From contig NZ_LR594662.1 in the NCBI RefSeq assembly GCF_901827175.1, forward strand, positions 4,340,001 through 4,404,000: DNA of 64,000 bases. Direction: 5' to 3'. The position numbers were made by a program, and so were the translations under genes. This document shows, piece by piece, positions 46,765-55,807 of the stretch. The notes beneath the pieces were generated by a model. That model made no database searches and was not told where the DNA came from. It was given only the letters and a program-made list of their open reading frames with translations. This DNA comes from Variovorax sp. RA8. GTDB taxonomy: Bacteria > Pseudomonadota > Gammaproteobacteria > Burkholderiales > Burkholderiaceae_C. Positions within the stretch are counted from its first letter, which is position 1. Each line of letters begins with the position of its first letter.

Positions 46765-47130
46765 CTAGGAGGCTCCTTCGCGCCTTCGTCCGTGCCCGAT
46801 CTTCCTGAGGCGTCCAACCACCTCCGCGAGCTTCAAGGGCGGCAGCTCGATCGTGGGAACGTCGGCAGCCCTCAGCGGACGCACGACCTGGAAGCCCCAG
46901 ACGAGCGGCTCGGTCTTCCCGCCTTGTGCGGGCGTATAGGCCCGGCCTTCACTGTCGACCGTGATCTCCACGTCCTGGATGTATTGTGTCGAGCCGTCGG
47001 CAAGATCGACGTAGGGCTCGAGCAGCACTTCGGGCCCGCTGTCGAGCAGCTTGCTCACAACCCGGTGACCGTTGCAGACAATGATGTCGGCCGCCTGCAG
47101 AGCCTGAAACAAGGTAGTCCTGAAACTCAT
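46765..47130 (-). CDS. Unknown small protein
   Basis: Protein of 121 residues starting MSFRTTLFQALQAADIIVCNGHRVVSKLLDSGPEVLL. It has a beta-rich pattern (YIQDVEITVDSEGRAYTP) and a charged basic C-terminus (RLRKIGHGRRREG). No family recognised. An in-frame TTG at 47151 would add 7 residues. Confidence 0.6.
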   Translation of the reverse strand: MSFRTTLFQALQAADIIVCNGHRVVSKLLDSGPEVLLEPYVDLADGSTQYIQDVEITVDSEGRAYTPAQGGKTEPLVWGFQVVRPLRAADVPTIELPPLKLAEVVGRLRKIGHGRRREGAS

Positions 47131-47185
47131 GGACGCATTGTCCCTCCTCAACGGGTCGGGGAGCGCACCGCGTCCGGCGTCGTGC

Positions 47186-47353
47186 CTACTCGGCGTCGTT
47201 ACGGCCTGGCTTCACGAACCCTGCAGCGTTCTCGCCTTTCCCAGGCTCCGCCTCGTCTTCGAGGGCATCTTCCTCTTCGGGAACATCCCGGCGCGCGTCT
47301 GGATCCGGCACCAGCACCGGCTTGTTCTGGGGCGGCTTGACGTACTCGGTCAT
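47186..47353 (-). CDS. Unknown small acidic protein
   Basis: Protein of 55 residues, very acidic and probably disordered (DPDARRDVPEEEDALEDEAEPGKGENAAGFVKPGRND). AAGGAG precedes its ATG, which overlaps the upstream gene's stop as ATGA. Function unknown; perhaps a small partner of the preceding protein. Confidence 0.6.
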   Translation of the reverse strand: MTEYVKPPQNKPVLVPDPDARRDVPEEEDALEDEAEPGKGENAAGFVKPGRNDAE

Positions 47354-47571
47354 GGTGCTCTCCTTCCAGAAGATGCGCGAGTCGGCATGAGCTGGGCTGC
47401 AAGGTCCATCCACTCCTTGTGGAGGACATCGATCTGGCCGAGCTTTCGCTCCATGGCCTCCACGTCCAGGGGTTCACCCGCCATGACAGCGTCCATCATG
47501 TCGCGGTGCTCATCTGAAGCACGCTTCCAGGCGTCGAAGCACTCTCGGACCTTGTCTGGTGTCGGCATCAT
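47350..47571 (-). CDS. Unknown small helical protein
   Basis: Protein of 73 residues, helical (KVRECFDAWKRASDEHRDMMDAVMAGE; VEAMERKLGQIDVLHKEWMDLAAQLM), consistent with a two-helix hairpin. AGGAG before ATG 47571 (a second ATG at 47568). Translationally coupled to the acidic protein downstream. Not recognised. Confidence 0.6.
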   Translation of the reverse strand: MMPTPDKVRECFDAWKRASDEHRDMMDAVMAGEPLDVEAMERKLGQIDVLHKEWMDLAAQLMPTRASSGRRAP

Positions 47572-47702
47572 GTTTCTCCTGCCCAGCTGTGGGTGTCGGC
47601 GATGGGATGAACTCCAAAATGGTCTCCATCAAGCTATCGCGCGGGGGGCCCCCAGGTCTGTAGGAGCCGACCGCGTGAAGTGCCGCGCCATGCAAATACC
47701 GC

Positions 47703-48189
47703 ATGGTCGGTGGCACCATCGACCTCGAGAATCTCGCAAACGACGCGGCTACGCTCATTAACTTCCTGCTTAAGACCTCCGGCGGAAGGAGCGTGCATAT
47801 CTACGGCACATCTTCGCGGGCAGCTCCCCGACAGCGCGGAGCAGATTGCGGCGTTTTTCTTTTCGCAGACTTTCCTTGCAGCTCGTCCTGGGACAGTGGA
47901 ACTGTTCCGTGGAACGCAGCGCTCCACTGCACAAGCCAGGCGACGTGCGCTCATGATGCAAGCCGCACCGCCTGTGATCGACTTCGCTGACATCACGGCG
48001 CCTACGCTACTGCTGGCCGGAGGTGCCGACCGTCTAATTCCGCCAGCCGAAACCTTCGACCTCGCTCGGCGAATCGTACACACTCACCAGCAAGAGCTAT
48101 CCGACCTGCCGCATGTCGGAGCAATTGAGGATCCCGAGCGAGTAGCTCATGCGATCAGGAACTTCCTTCTGCCGTCTGAATTTACGTGA
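47703..48189 (+). pseudogene. Decayed alpha/beta-hydrolase gene (plus strand)
   Basis: Two frames join to give a hydrolase: the first has LENLANDAATLINFLLKT and ends at HIYGTSS, then a shift near 47815-47825 into a frame with QLPDSAEQIAAFFFSQTF and ITAPTLLLAGGADRLIPPAE and IVHTHQQELSDLPHVGA. The nucleophile elbow that should follow IYGTS (GxSxG) has been lost at the shift, and the N-terminal third including the oxyanion loop is missing. The C-terminal Asp (GGADRL) and a His (LPHVG) survive. Not functional as it stands. Confidence 0.75.
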
Positions 48190-48269
48190 GTATGCAGAAA
48201 TTCAATGTCGCCCGGCCACTTGACTGCTCAACACGTTTCCGCAGCTAGCTGCAACGTCGGTATCGTGCC

Positions 48270-48465
48270 AGCTGCATCGGGACCAGGCTGCGCTCACCCA
48301 CTGCACCTTCGCGCGGACCATATCCCGGGTATTCGGCCAGGATCACGCGCAGGCCCAGGTGGGGTCAGTGCTGCGGCATATGTCGCTGAGATGCCCCGGA
48401 TGCCCCGCATTGCCGTGGAACACGATCGTCGTGCCGCGCGACGTGCCTGGCTGCTGTTCCCGTAC
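48270..48465 (-). pseudogene. Decayed alpha/beta-hydrolase gene (minus strand)
   Basis: Read on the minus strand, three frames together spell a BEM46/YfhR-type hydrolase start: TSRGTTIVFHGNAGHPGH, then TYAAALTP, then LGLRVILAEYPGYGPREGA. At least two frameshifts interrupt about 150 nt. The oxyanion motif FHGNAG and the strand LAEYPGYG are clear. The GxSxG elbow is not found nearby. This is a remnant of a gene transcribed opposite to the neighbouring pseudogene. The remaining gap 48466-48696 shows only short open stretches (plus-strand QALKQRVAAELKTTFATHYAQ) of unknown origin. Confidence 0.65.
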
Positions 48466-48696
48466 CTGCAGATGATCGGCCCGGCGGCAGCGCAGGCGCT
48501 CAAGCAGCGCGTGGCGGCGGAATTGAAGACCACCTTTGCCACCCACTACGCGCAATGAAGTCGCGGTGATCGACGCGCTGGTGAAGGTGCGCGACACCGT
48601 CGAGGCCAAGCAATCGCTCATCACTGTGAGCAAAGACAAACTGCCCTGGCGAAGTCACCATGACAAGTACCAAGCATATGAACTGGAAGACTTGCC

Positions 48697-49077
48697 TCAT
48701 TCGGTGGCCTCGTGAGAGAAGATTTCCTTGGCCGCAAAGAGGCCGTTGAGCGCTGCAGGAAAGCCGGCATAAACGGCCATCTGCATGATGACTTCGACAA
48801 TTTCCTGCCGAGAACAGCCGACGTTGCGGGCACCGTGGATATGGACCTTGAGTTGCGGCGAAGCGTTCCCCATCGCTGTGAGCGCCGCCACGACGGCGAG
48901 CTCGCGAGTCTTGAGATCGAGCCCCGGCCTCGAATAGATGTCGCCGAAGGGAAACTCGATGATCAGGCGGGCAAAGTCAGGGGCGATGTCCTTCAGGCTC
49001 TCGATCACCGCTTCGCCAGCATGACCATCGACCTCCTTGAGCTTTGCCCAGCCGCGCGCATACCGTTCTTCATTCAT
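48697..49077 (-). CDS. Carboxymuconolactone decarboxylase-family (AhpD-like) protein
   Basis: Protein of 126 residues with the CMD fold: KTRELAVVAALTAMGNASPQLKVHIHGARNVGCSRQEIVEVIMQMAVYAGFPAALNGLFAA. The single Cys-x-x-motif of AhpD is replaced by one Cys (VGCSRQE) and the His in VHIHGA is kept, which fits the gamma-carboxymuconolactone-decarboxylase type rather than a redox AhpD. It is divergent from a LysR gene, its likely regulator. Confidence 0.88.
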   Translation of the reverse strand: MNEERYARGWAKLKEVDGHAGEAVIESLKDIAPDFARLIIEFPFGDIYSRPGLDLKTRELAVVAALTAMGNASPQLKVHIHGARNVGCSRQEIVEVIMQMAVYAGFPAALNGLFAAKEIFSHEATE

Positions 49078-49154
49078 AAAAGCAGTTGCCTTTCCATTTG
49101 TCTACGCCGTCACTCTACGGTTGGAGCGAAAGCCCATCCAATACCTTTTCCGTG

Positions 49155-49169
49155 ATACCTTTTTGGTAT
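49155..49169. promoter_or_regulatory. ATACC-N5-GGTAT palindrome in divergent LysR promoter
   Basis: ATACC-TTTTT-GGTAT is a perfect dyad fitting the LysR T-N11-A pattern, with an extra ATACC half-site at 49141-49145. It covers the LysR start codon at 49168 and lies 78 nt from the CMD gene start, so it suits LysR autoregulation and activation of the divergent gene. Confidence 0.65.
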
Positions 49170-50094
49170 GGATGAATTGGTCGACCTGCGGCAGTTTCGG
49201 TACTTTCTCGCTGTCAGCGAGGAATCCAATTTCGGGCGGGCGGCGGTGCGTCTGCATATCTCGCAACCACCGCTGAGCCGACAGATCCGTCAGTTGGAAG
49301 AACGGCTCGGCGTTGAGCTGTTCGTGCGGACCGGGACAGGCGTCACGCTGACAAAGGCAGGCGCGGCATTCTTGCCGGAGGTCAAGCGGACGCTGGCTCA
49401 GGCGGACAAGGCGGTTGCGGCCGCAAAGGCGGCGCGAGGCACCGAGAGCGGCCGGTTCGTTGTCGGCTACACCACCGTGTTCGATCGAAGTGCCATTCCC
49501 GATGTGTTCGAACCCTTGCATGAGGGCTTCCCCAGCTGGCGGATTGCCACCAGGGGCAAGCATTCGATCAGCCTCGTGCGCGAGATCAAGAATGGATCGA
49601 TGGATGTTGCGTTCATTGGCTTGCACACCGAGGCCAAGGGTCTACGGGTCGAGACGCTGCTCGAGGAGCCGCTCGTGGTCGCGTTGCCTGCCAGTCATCG
49701 GCTTGCTCGCAAGCGCAGGATCGGATTCGACGACCTTCGCGAGGAGTCGATTTTCCGCTTCGAGCGCCGGCTCAATCCGGGCTTCTACGACCACTGCCAG
49801 GCGTTCTTCGAACGGATCGACTTCAGGCCCCGCGCCATTCCAGAGCCGGATGATCACCATATCCTGCTCGGGCTCATCGCGGAAGGACGAGGCATCGCGT
49901 TCATCTCGGCGTCGCTGCAGCATGTCAAGCGGCAAGGCGTTGTCTTTCGACCGCTCAAGGAAGAAGCAAGGAAGCTGTCGAGCGGCATCGCCGTCGCCTA
50001 TTCCGAGAGCAACCCATCAGCAGTCCTGGCCCATTTCCTCGAGCTCGTGAGGCGCGAGGTGCGGCAAACAGAAGATCGATTGACTCCGAACTGA
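49168..50094 (+). CDS. LysR-family regulator, CatM/BenM-like
   Basis: Regulator of 308 residues. DNA-binding domain: LVDLRQFRYFLAVSEESNFGRAAVRLHISQPPLSRQIRQLEERLGVELF; C-terminal effector domain with TEAKGLRVETLLEEPLVVALPASHRLA. This N-terminal pattern is typical of BenM/CatM/CbnR-like activators of aromatic catabolism, which respond to muconate-type effectors. Start ATG 49168 sits inside the promoter dyad. Divergent from a CMD-family gene. Confidence 0.9.
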   Translation: MDELVDLRQFRYFLAVSEESNFGRAAVRLHISQPPLSRQIRQLEERLGVELFVRTGTGVTLTKAGAAFLPEVKRTLAQADKAVAAAKAARGTESGRFVVGYTTVFDRSAIPDVFEPLHEGFPSWRIATRGKHSISLVREIKNGSMDVAFIGLHTEAKGLRVETLLEEPLVVALPASHRLARKRRIGFDDLREESIFRFERRLNPGFYDHCQAFFERIDFRPRAIPEPDDHHILLGLIAEGRGIAFISASLQHVKRQGVVFRPLKEEARKLSSGIAVAYSESNPSAVLAHFLELVRREVRQTEDRLTPN

Positions 50095-50172
50095 GCGCAC
50101 AACCTGACGGTCCTGACGCACCCCGGCCTGGATGCCGTTTTCGAAGCGCGCAGCCTGGTCGGCCTGCGCTGT

Positions 50173-51018
50173 TCAGGCGCGAGCGGGTTTTGCCGGCATG
50201 CGCCCATCGATATCGGTGAAGCCGTACTCCTCTGCCAGTTCGGCCACCAGGTGGAGCTGACCCGTTTTTTCCATGATCCGCGAATCCGCGGCCAACCCCG
50301 CGACGGCGCGACCCGCGAACTCCGGCGATTCGCCGTTTTCCATGATGCGCTGGGCCAGCGCTGGCGGCATGCGCTCGGGCTGCGCCAGGAACTTCTCGCT
50401 CTTGATGAAGCCGGGCCAGATCACCACCGCGGCGACGTTGAATGGCTTCAAGTCGTGGGCCATATCCTTGGCCATCTTGTCGACGCCCGCCTTCTGCACA
50501 CCGAAGGGCACGTTGAACGTGTAGCGGACAGCGCCGCCCGAGGAGGTGTTGACGATCAATCCTTGTCTGCGCGCCACCATCCTGGGCGCCGCACAGCGAC
50601 TGGCAACGTAGTGAGATCGCAAGCCGACGCGCAGCAGGGTTTCCCAGATCTCGTCGTCGAGTTCCCAGAACGGGACGTTGACCGGCATCCGTGCGGGGGC
50701 GGCAAAGACGTTGTTGACCAGCACGTCGATCCTGCCGTCCTGCTCGTCGTGCACGCGCTCGAAAACCCGCTTCACGCTGTGGTCGTCGGCATGGTCGCAA
50801 AGTACGGGAATGCACGTCCCGCCGCGCCGAGCGATCTCGCCCGCGGTCTCCTGCAGAGAGCCGGGCCACTGCGAAGTGCCGGGGTCGAGCGTGCGTCCCG
50901 TGGCGTACACCAGTGCGCCCGCCTCGCCGAGCGCGACGGCCACGCCCTTGCCCACGCCGCGCGAGGCACCGGTGACGACGGCAACCTTGCCTTCGAGCGG
51001 CCTGTTCCGAATCTGCAT
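50173..51018 (-). CDS. SDR-family oxidoreductase, catalytic Tyr replaced by Phe
   Basis: Short-chain dehydrogenase-like protein of 281 residues, nearest in layout to DHRS1-like SDRs. Cofactor motif TGASRGVGKG at 16-25, NNVF in place of NNAG, and catalytic Ser in NTSSGGA near 160. The YxxxK active-site tyrosine is Phe172 (VPFGVQKAGVDK; Lys176 kept); nearby Tyr166 might substitute. It starts 4 nt after livM, the last gene of the liv operon. Whether it is an active reductase is uncertain. Confidence 0.85.
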   Translation of the reverse strand: MQIRNRPLEGKVAVVTGASRGVGKGVAVALGEAGALVYATGRTLDPGTSQWPGSLQETAGEIARRGGTCIPVLCDHADDHSVKRVFERVHDEQDGRIDVLVNNVFAAPARMPVNVPFWELDDEIWETLLRVGLRSHYVASRCAAPRMVARRQGLIVNTSSGGAVRYTFNVPFGVQKAGVDKMAKDMAHDLKPFNVAAVVIWPGFIKSEKFLAQPERMPPALAQRIMENGESPEFAGRAVAGLAADSRIMEKTGQLHLVAELAEEYGFTDIDGRMPAKPARA

Positions 51019-51022
51019 GACT

Positions 51023-52123
51023 TCATTTCTCCTTGACGGCGATCCGATTCATCTCCGCTGCGCACCTCGGCGACCCCACGTCGGCCTTCGCGTGCGCCGA
51101 CCGGGCCATGCCCAGCGCTGCGCGGTTGCGCCACTTGCCGATCAGCGGAAGCACGAAGACGGCCGCGAGCATCACGGCGCCGTAGAGCACGCCGGTGAAC
51201 TCCTGTGACACCTTCTCGGCCACGTCTGGAACGAACGACAGGAAGGTCGCCGCAATCAGGGCGCCGAGGCCCGACGTCGGGCCGGCCAGCGCCACGCCCA
51301 CCAGCAGGCTCAGCGAAAGAAAAACCGTGAAGCTGTCCGGCGAGACGAAGTTGGTGAGCTGGGTGTTCAGGGCACCCGCGGCGCCGACCGTGGCCGCACT
51401 GACCGCGAATGCGGTGGCGCGCCACTTCCTGACGTTGACGCCGACCGCCATCGCAGCGGTCGGATGGTCGCGCAGCGTGAGCCACGCAAGGCCCGCCGGC
51501 CCTGCCAGCAATCGGCGCAGCACGGCATAGATCAGCGCGGCCCAGGCCGCCGTCCACAGCAGGTTCCACGCATCTGCCTTCAGGATGCCGAACGGCGCAC
51601 CGGCCGGATCCAGGCTCAGGCCGCTGACACCGCCGGTCCAGGACTCGAACAGCGGGTGCTTCAGGAGTTGCGGCAGCGCAATGGCGAGCGCGAAGGTAGC
51701 GAGCGCCAGGTACGGCCCCGCGAGCCGCGTGGCCGGCAGTCCGAAGAGATACCCCGCCAGCCCGCAAATCAGCATGGCAGCCGGCACGGTGGCGTAGCCG
51801 GGCAGCCAGTGGTGAGAGACCAGGACGCCCGCTGCGTAAGCACCCACCGCGAAGAAGGCCCCATGGCCCAGCGAGATCTGTCCGCTCGCGCCGATCAGCA
51901 GTTGGAGCCCGCGAACCGCCAGCGCGAGGATCAACACGCTCGACAGCCTGAACGCCCAGTAGCCCGGAACCAGCAAGGCCACCGCGACGGCGGCGGCCGC
52001 CAGCAGCACCGTTGCCGGCATGCCGCGAAGGTGCCACCACTGCCCTGCGGCCCGCTGTCCGGGTCGCTCGGCCGTCGCCTCGCCGGACCGGCCGCCGGCT
52101 TTCTTGACCGTGGCTTCAGACAC
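51023..52123 (-). CDS. livM: Branched-chain-type ABC permease LivM
   Basis: Inner-membrane permease of about 366 residues with about ten helices. LivM signature: GASGQISLGHGAFFAVGAYAAGVL and LALATFALAIALPQLL. The GTG at 52123 overlaps the livH stop; TTG 52144 is an alternative. In this operon the transporter is more likely for an aromatic carboxylate than for leucine, an inference from neighbouring Rieske oxygenase and shared promoter elements. Confidence 0.9.
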   Translation of the reverse strand: MSEATVKKAGGRSGEATAERPGQRAAGQWWHLRGMPATVLLAAAAVAVALLVPGYWAFRLSSVLILALAVRGLQLLIGASGQISLGHGAFFAVGAYAAGVLVSHHWLPGYATVPAAMLICGLAGYLFGLPATRLAGPYLALATFALAIALPQLLKHPLFESWTGGVSGLSLDPAGAPFGILKADAWNLLWTAAWAALIYAVLRRLLAGPAGLAWLTLRDHPTAAMAVGVNVRKWRATAFAVSAATVGAAGALNTQLTNFVSPDSFTVFLSLSLLVGVALAGPTSGLGALIAATFLSFVPDVAEKVSQEFTGVLYGAVMLAAVFVLPLIGKWRNRAALGMARSAHAKADVGSPRCAAEMNRIAVKEK

Positions 52124-52988
52124 GTTGGATCGCCTTTCCGCCAAGCAGGCCCTGGGGCCGAACGACGAGGACCGCGAACATCAGTACCAGCGCGATCGTG
52201 AGCTTCAGTTCATTTCCCGTGACGTAGGCGCCGAGCAGGTTCTCTCCGATGCCGAGCACCAAGCCGCCGAGGATGGCGCCCGGCGGGCTGTCGACACCGC
52301 CGACCACCGCCGCGGCAAAGCCGTAGATCATGATGCCGCTCATCATGTGCGGCCCAAGAAAGACGACCGGCGCGGCCAACAGGCCGGCGATGGCGCCGAT
52401 GGCACCCGCCACGCCCCAGCCGATCATGAGCACGCGGCTGACATTGACGCCCGAGAGCGAGCTCGACAGCGGGTTGAGCGCCGCAGCGCGCATCGCGAGC
52501 CCGAGCCGGGTGAACCGGAAGAACGCACTCATGGTCAGCAGCACCGCCAGCGTGACAGCGACGGTGCCGAGCGCATGGCCAGAAAGCAGACCCTGTCCGT
52601 AGCGGCCCCAGGCGTCGAAGGGACTCGCGACGCTGTGGCTCTCGTGGCCGAACACCTGGCCCGCCGCACTCTGGATGATGATCATCAGCGCGACGAACAC
52701 CGTGACGATCGACAGCAGCGGCGCGTCGTGGAGCGGCCGCAGTGCGCATCGCTCGACCAGCACGCCCGCAATGAAGCCGAAGGCGATGGACGCGAGCGCT
52801 GCAGCCCAGTACGGCAGGCCCGCTTCGATCAGCGACCAGGCAACGTAGGTGGAGAACATCGCCATCTCGCCTTGCGCAAAATTCACGTGGTGCGTGGCGC
52901 GATAGATCATGACCAGGGCGAGCGCCAGCATGGCGTAGATGCACCCGTTCACGAAACCCGCGACCACCTGTTGGGTCAACTCCGTCAT
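52116..52988 (-). CDS. livH: Branched-chain-type ABC permease LivH
   Basis: Permease of 290 residues with the LivH pattern: VNFAQGEMAMFSTYVAWSL in the second helix region and GVDSPPGAILGGLVLGIGENL near the C-terminus. About eight helices. Overlaps livM by 8 nt, gap of 24 nt to livF. Confidence 0.92.
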   Translation of the reverse strand: MTELTQQVVAGFVNGCIYAMLALALVMIYRATHHVNFAQGEMAMFSTYVAWSLIEAGLPYWAAALASIAFGFIAGVLVERCALRPLHDAPLLSIVTVFVALMIIIQSAAGQVFGHESHSVASPFDAWGRYGQGLLSGHALGTVAVTLAVLLTMSAFFRFTRLGLAMRAAALNPLSSSLSGVNVSRVLMIGWGVAGAIGAIAGLLAAPVVFLGPHMMSGIMIYGFAAAVVGGVDSPPGAILGGLVLGIGENLLGAYVTGNELKLTIALVLMFAVLVVRPQGLLGGKAIQRV

Positions 52989-53012
52989 CTGCTCTGTCCT
53001 TCCGCTTGTCGC

Positions 53013-53732
53013 CTAGATTCCGAGGTAGACCTTCTTGACCCGCGGATCGCTTCGAAGCGATGCTGCGGTGCCGCTGATCGCAACCCGGCCCGCCTCCAGC
53101 ACGTAGGCGTGGTGGGCCAGATCGAGTGCGAGGCGCGCGTTCTGCTCGACGATGAGGATGCTCAGCGCGGCGTCCTGGTTGATTTGCGCAAGCACGTCGA
53201 AGATCTGCCGCACCACCATCGGCGCAAGACCGAACGACGGTTCGTCGAGCATCAGAAGCCTCGGCCGCAGCATGAGTGCCCGCGCGATCGCAACCATCTG
53301 CTGCTCGCCGCCGCTGAGCAGCCCCGCCGGCTTGCCGCGGTAGTCCGCCAGCCGCGGAAAGAGCGCGTACATGCGATCCAGGTCCTCGCGCACACCCGCG
53401 CCGCGCTTGCGCGTCATTGCGCCGACCAGCAGGTTCTGCTCCACCGTCAGCTGGGCGAAGGTGCCGCGGCCGTCCGGCACATGCGCCACGCCGAGTCGCG
53501 CGATCGCGTCGCTCGGCAACCCCTGGATCGGCTGGCCGTCGAGCAGGATCGTCCCTTGGGTTCTTACCAGCACATTGCTGATCGAACGCAGAACCGTGGT
53601 CTTGCCGGCGCCGTTCGCACCAAGGAGCGCCGTGATACCACCCCGCGCCACCTCGATATCGACCGACTGAAGTACGGCCGTGGCCTGGTAGGTCGCATGC
53701 AGGCCCCTCACCTGCAGCATCTGCGCGCTCAT
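53013..53732 (-). CDS. livF: ABC ATP-binding protein LivF
   Basis: ATPase of 239 residues: Walker A GANGAGKTT, signature LSGGEQQMVAIARAL, Walker B LLMLDEPSFGLAP, H-loop VEQNARLALDLA typical of LivF. Overlaps the upstream livG by ATGA. Confidence 0.94.
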   Translation of the reverse strand: MSAQMLQVRGLHATYQATAVLQSVDIEVARGGITALLGANGAGKTTVLRSISNVLVRTQGTILLDGQPIQGLPSDAIARLGVAHVPDGRGTFAQLTVEQNLLVGAMTRKRGAGVREDLDRMYALFPRLADYRGKPAGLLSGGEQQMVAIARALMLRPRLLMLDEPSFGLAPMVVRQIFDVLAQINQDAALSILIVEQNARLALDLAHHAYVLEAGRVAISGTAASLRSDPRVKKVYLGI

Positions 53733-54550
53733 GGCTCGCCTCCGAGGTAGGCCCGGACCACGTCCGGATTGGCCGCCACCTCTTCGGGCCTGCCCTCGGC
53801 GATCTTGTGGCCGAATTCGAGCACCACCACCTGATCGGACACCCGCATCACGAGGTTCATGTGGTGTTCGATCAGCAGCACCGAGATACCCATCCGGTCG
53901 CGGATCTCGAGGATCCACTGCAGCAGTTCCTCGACCTCCTCGTGGTTCAGCCCGGCGGCCGGCTCATCGAGCAGCAGCATGCGAGGCCGCATCGCGAGTG
54001 CGCGCGCGAGTTCGACACGCTTGCGCGTTCCGAACGACAGCTGCGACACCGGTGTGTGGGCAACCTCCTGCAGGCGCGCGAACGCGAGCAGTTCGTCGAC
54101 GCAGCCGTCGACCTCGCGGCGGTCTTCCCTGCCCCTGCGGTTGCGCAGGAGCGCCGAAAAGTGCCGTCCCCCGAAATGCAGGAAGCAGCCCGTCTCCACG
54201 TTCTTGCGCACCGACTGCCGGTCGAACAGCGCCACGTTCTGGAAGGTGCGCGCGATGCCCAGCCGGGCCACCTCGTACGCGCACGCCGACCGCAGGTTGC
54301 GCTCGTCGAATGTGATCGTGCCTTCGTCCGGCTCGTAGAGCCGGCTCAGGCAGTTGAACAGCGTGGTCTTCCCCGCGCCATTCGGTCCAATGATGCCGCA
54401 GATGACGCCGTGCCCTACCGAGAACGAGACGCTCGCCAGTGCGCGGATGCCGCCGAACCGCAGGCCCAGGTTGTCCACGCGAAGGAGCGGCGCACCCTGC
54501 ATCCCGTCTTTCTCGTTCACGATCGGTGCCCCTGGGAGATCGAGATACAT
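53729..54550 (-). CDS. livG: ABC ATP-binding protein LivG
   Basis: ATPase of 273 residues: Walker A GPNGAGKTTLFN, signature LSFGTRKRVELARAL (the usual LSYGxQR variant), Walker B MLLLDEPAAGLNHEE and ARTFQNVALF, which identify LivG. Its first codon overlaps the livK stop by ATGA, and it is coupled to livF by another ATGA. Confidence 0.94.
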   Translation of the reverse strand: MYLDLPGAPIVNEKDGMQGAPLLRVDNLGLRFGGIRALASVSFSVGHGVICGIIGPNGAGKTTLFNCLSRLYEPDEGTITFDERNLRSACAYEVARLGIARTFQNVALFDRQSVRKNVETGCFLHFGGRHFSALLRNRRGREDRREVDGCVDELLAFARLQEVAHTPVSQLSFGTRKRVELARALAMRPRMLLLDEPAAGLNHEEVEELLQWILEIRDRMGISVLLIEHHMNLVMRVSDQVVVLEFGHKIAEGRPEEVAANPDVVRAYLGGEP

Positions 54551-55755
54551 CAGGCCACCGGCATCCAGCGAGTCCCGTCGAAGCGCTGCAGGCGCAGCTG
54601 CTGCACGGCGCGGTAGTCGACTGGCGACGTGTTGACCGTGAACCCCGGAATCAGCGCCGGCAGCGCCACGTTCTTGAGCGAGGTGGCTTCCTTCAGGATG
54701 CGCTCGGAGCTCAGGTCGTCCCCGCAGCGTCGCAGCACCTCGGTCATGAGAAAGCCCATGCTGTAGCCGACCAGGTTCAACTGCTCCGTCGTGTCACCCT
54801 CGGGGTAGTATTTCTTCATGAAGGCGAGCCACTCGCGATAGGCTGCATCGTTCGCCCATTCGGGATCGCCGGCCGACTTGCTTGGCGTGGCCGAGACCAG
54901 ACCGACGCACTTGTCCAACCCCGCCACGCGCAGCACCGTCGCGATGAAGTTGCTCGTGATCGGGATGATGTGCAGCGGCTTCCACGGAAGATCGCCGATC
55001 TTGCGGATTGCCTGGATCGTGAACTTCGGGCTCGTGATGTTCATGAACACATCGGCCTGCGTGCCCGCCAGGCTGATGATCTGCGAGTCGATGGTCGGTG
55101 CAGTCACTTCGTAGCCGGCCGCGGCCACCACTTGCACCTTGCTGCCGACTTCCTGCAGCCGTCGCTTGAACGCGCTCAGGTACTCCTTGCCGAAGTCGTC
55201 GTTCTGATAGAGCACCGCGACCTTCGCAACCGGGTTCGTCTTGCCGACGTAGTCGGCATAGGCCGACGCCTCGGTGGAGAAGGTCGGCAGGCCCGGCAGC
55301 GTCCATGGATAGTTCTTCGGATCTGCGAACCGGTCGCTGCCGGCATAGACGAAGAGTTGAGGAATCTTCTTGCCGTTGAGGTACTTCTGTACCGCTGCGT
55401 TCTGCGCCGTTCCCATGCTCGCGAACATCGCATTGATTTCTTCGCGCTCGACAAGGTTGCGAGTCTGCTCGACGGCCTTGGCGGGGTTGTAAGCATCATC
55501 CACTGACAGCAACGTCACGCGCCGCCCATTGACGCCGCCGTTGTCGTTGAGCATCTTGAAATAGCGCGCCTGCACCTTGCCGACGGCGCTCAGCGCAGAG
55601 AGCGGCCCGCTATAGGGCATCGTCTGCCCCAGCTTGATCTCGCCGCGGAAATCCGGCTGTGTTTGCGACAGCGCCTGGTCGACGCGGAAGGCCAATGGCG
55701 CCAGCGATGCCTGCAGCAAACGGCGGCGGGAGATGGAAAGCGTAGGGACATTCAT
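54550..55755 (-). CDS. livK: Branched-chain-type ABC substrate-binding protein
   Basis: Periplasmic receptor of 401 residues with a twin-arginine-like signal (SISRRRLLQASLAPLAF) and type I periplasmic-binding fold (IKLGQTMPYSGPLSALS; YQNDDFGKEYLSAFKRRL). First gene of the six-gene minus-strand operon livK-livG-livF-livH-livM-SDR. Proteins of this Liv-like class in Burkholderiales often bind aromatic acids, which suits the adjacent oxygenase operon. Confidence 0.92.
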   Translation of the reverse strand: MNVPTLSISRRRLLQASLAPLAFRVDQALSQTQPDFRGEIKLGQTMPYSGPLSALSAVGKVQARYFKMLNDNGGVNGRRVTLLSVDDAYNPAKAVEQTRNLVEREEINAMFASMGTAQNAAVQKYLNGKKIPQLFVYAGSDRFADPKNYPWTLPGLPTFSTEASAYADYVGKTNPVAKVAVLYQNDDFGKEYLSAFKRRLQEVGSKVQVVAAAGYEVTAPTIDSQIISLAGTQADVFMNITSPKFTIQAIRKIGDLPWKPLHIIPITSNFIATVLRVAGLDKCVGLVSATPSKSAGDPEWANDAAYREWLAFMKKYYPEGDTTEQLNLVGYSMGFLMTEVLRRCGDDLSSERILKEATSLKNVALPALIPGFTVNTSPVDYRAVQQLRLQRFDGTRWMPVA

Positions 55756-55807
55756 CGGGGTTCCAGTTCACTGAGACAGCCGCTTCGGCACGCTGGCAAG
55801 AGGCAAA

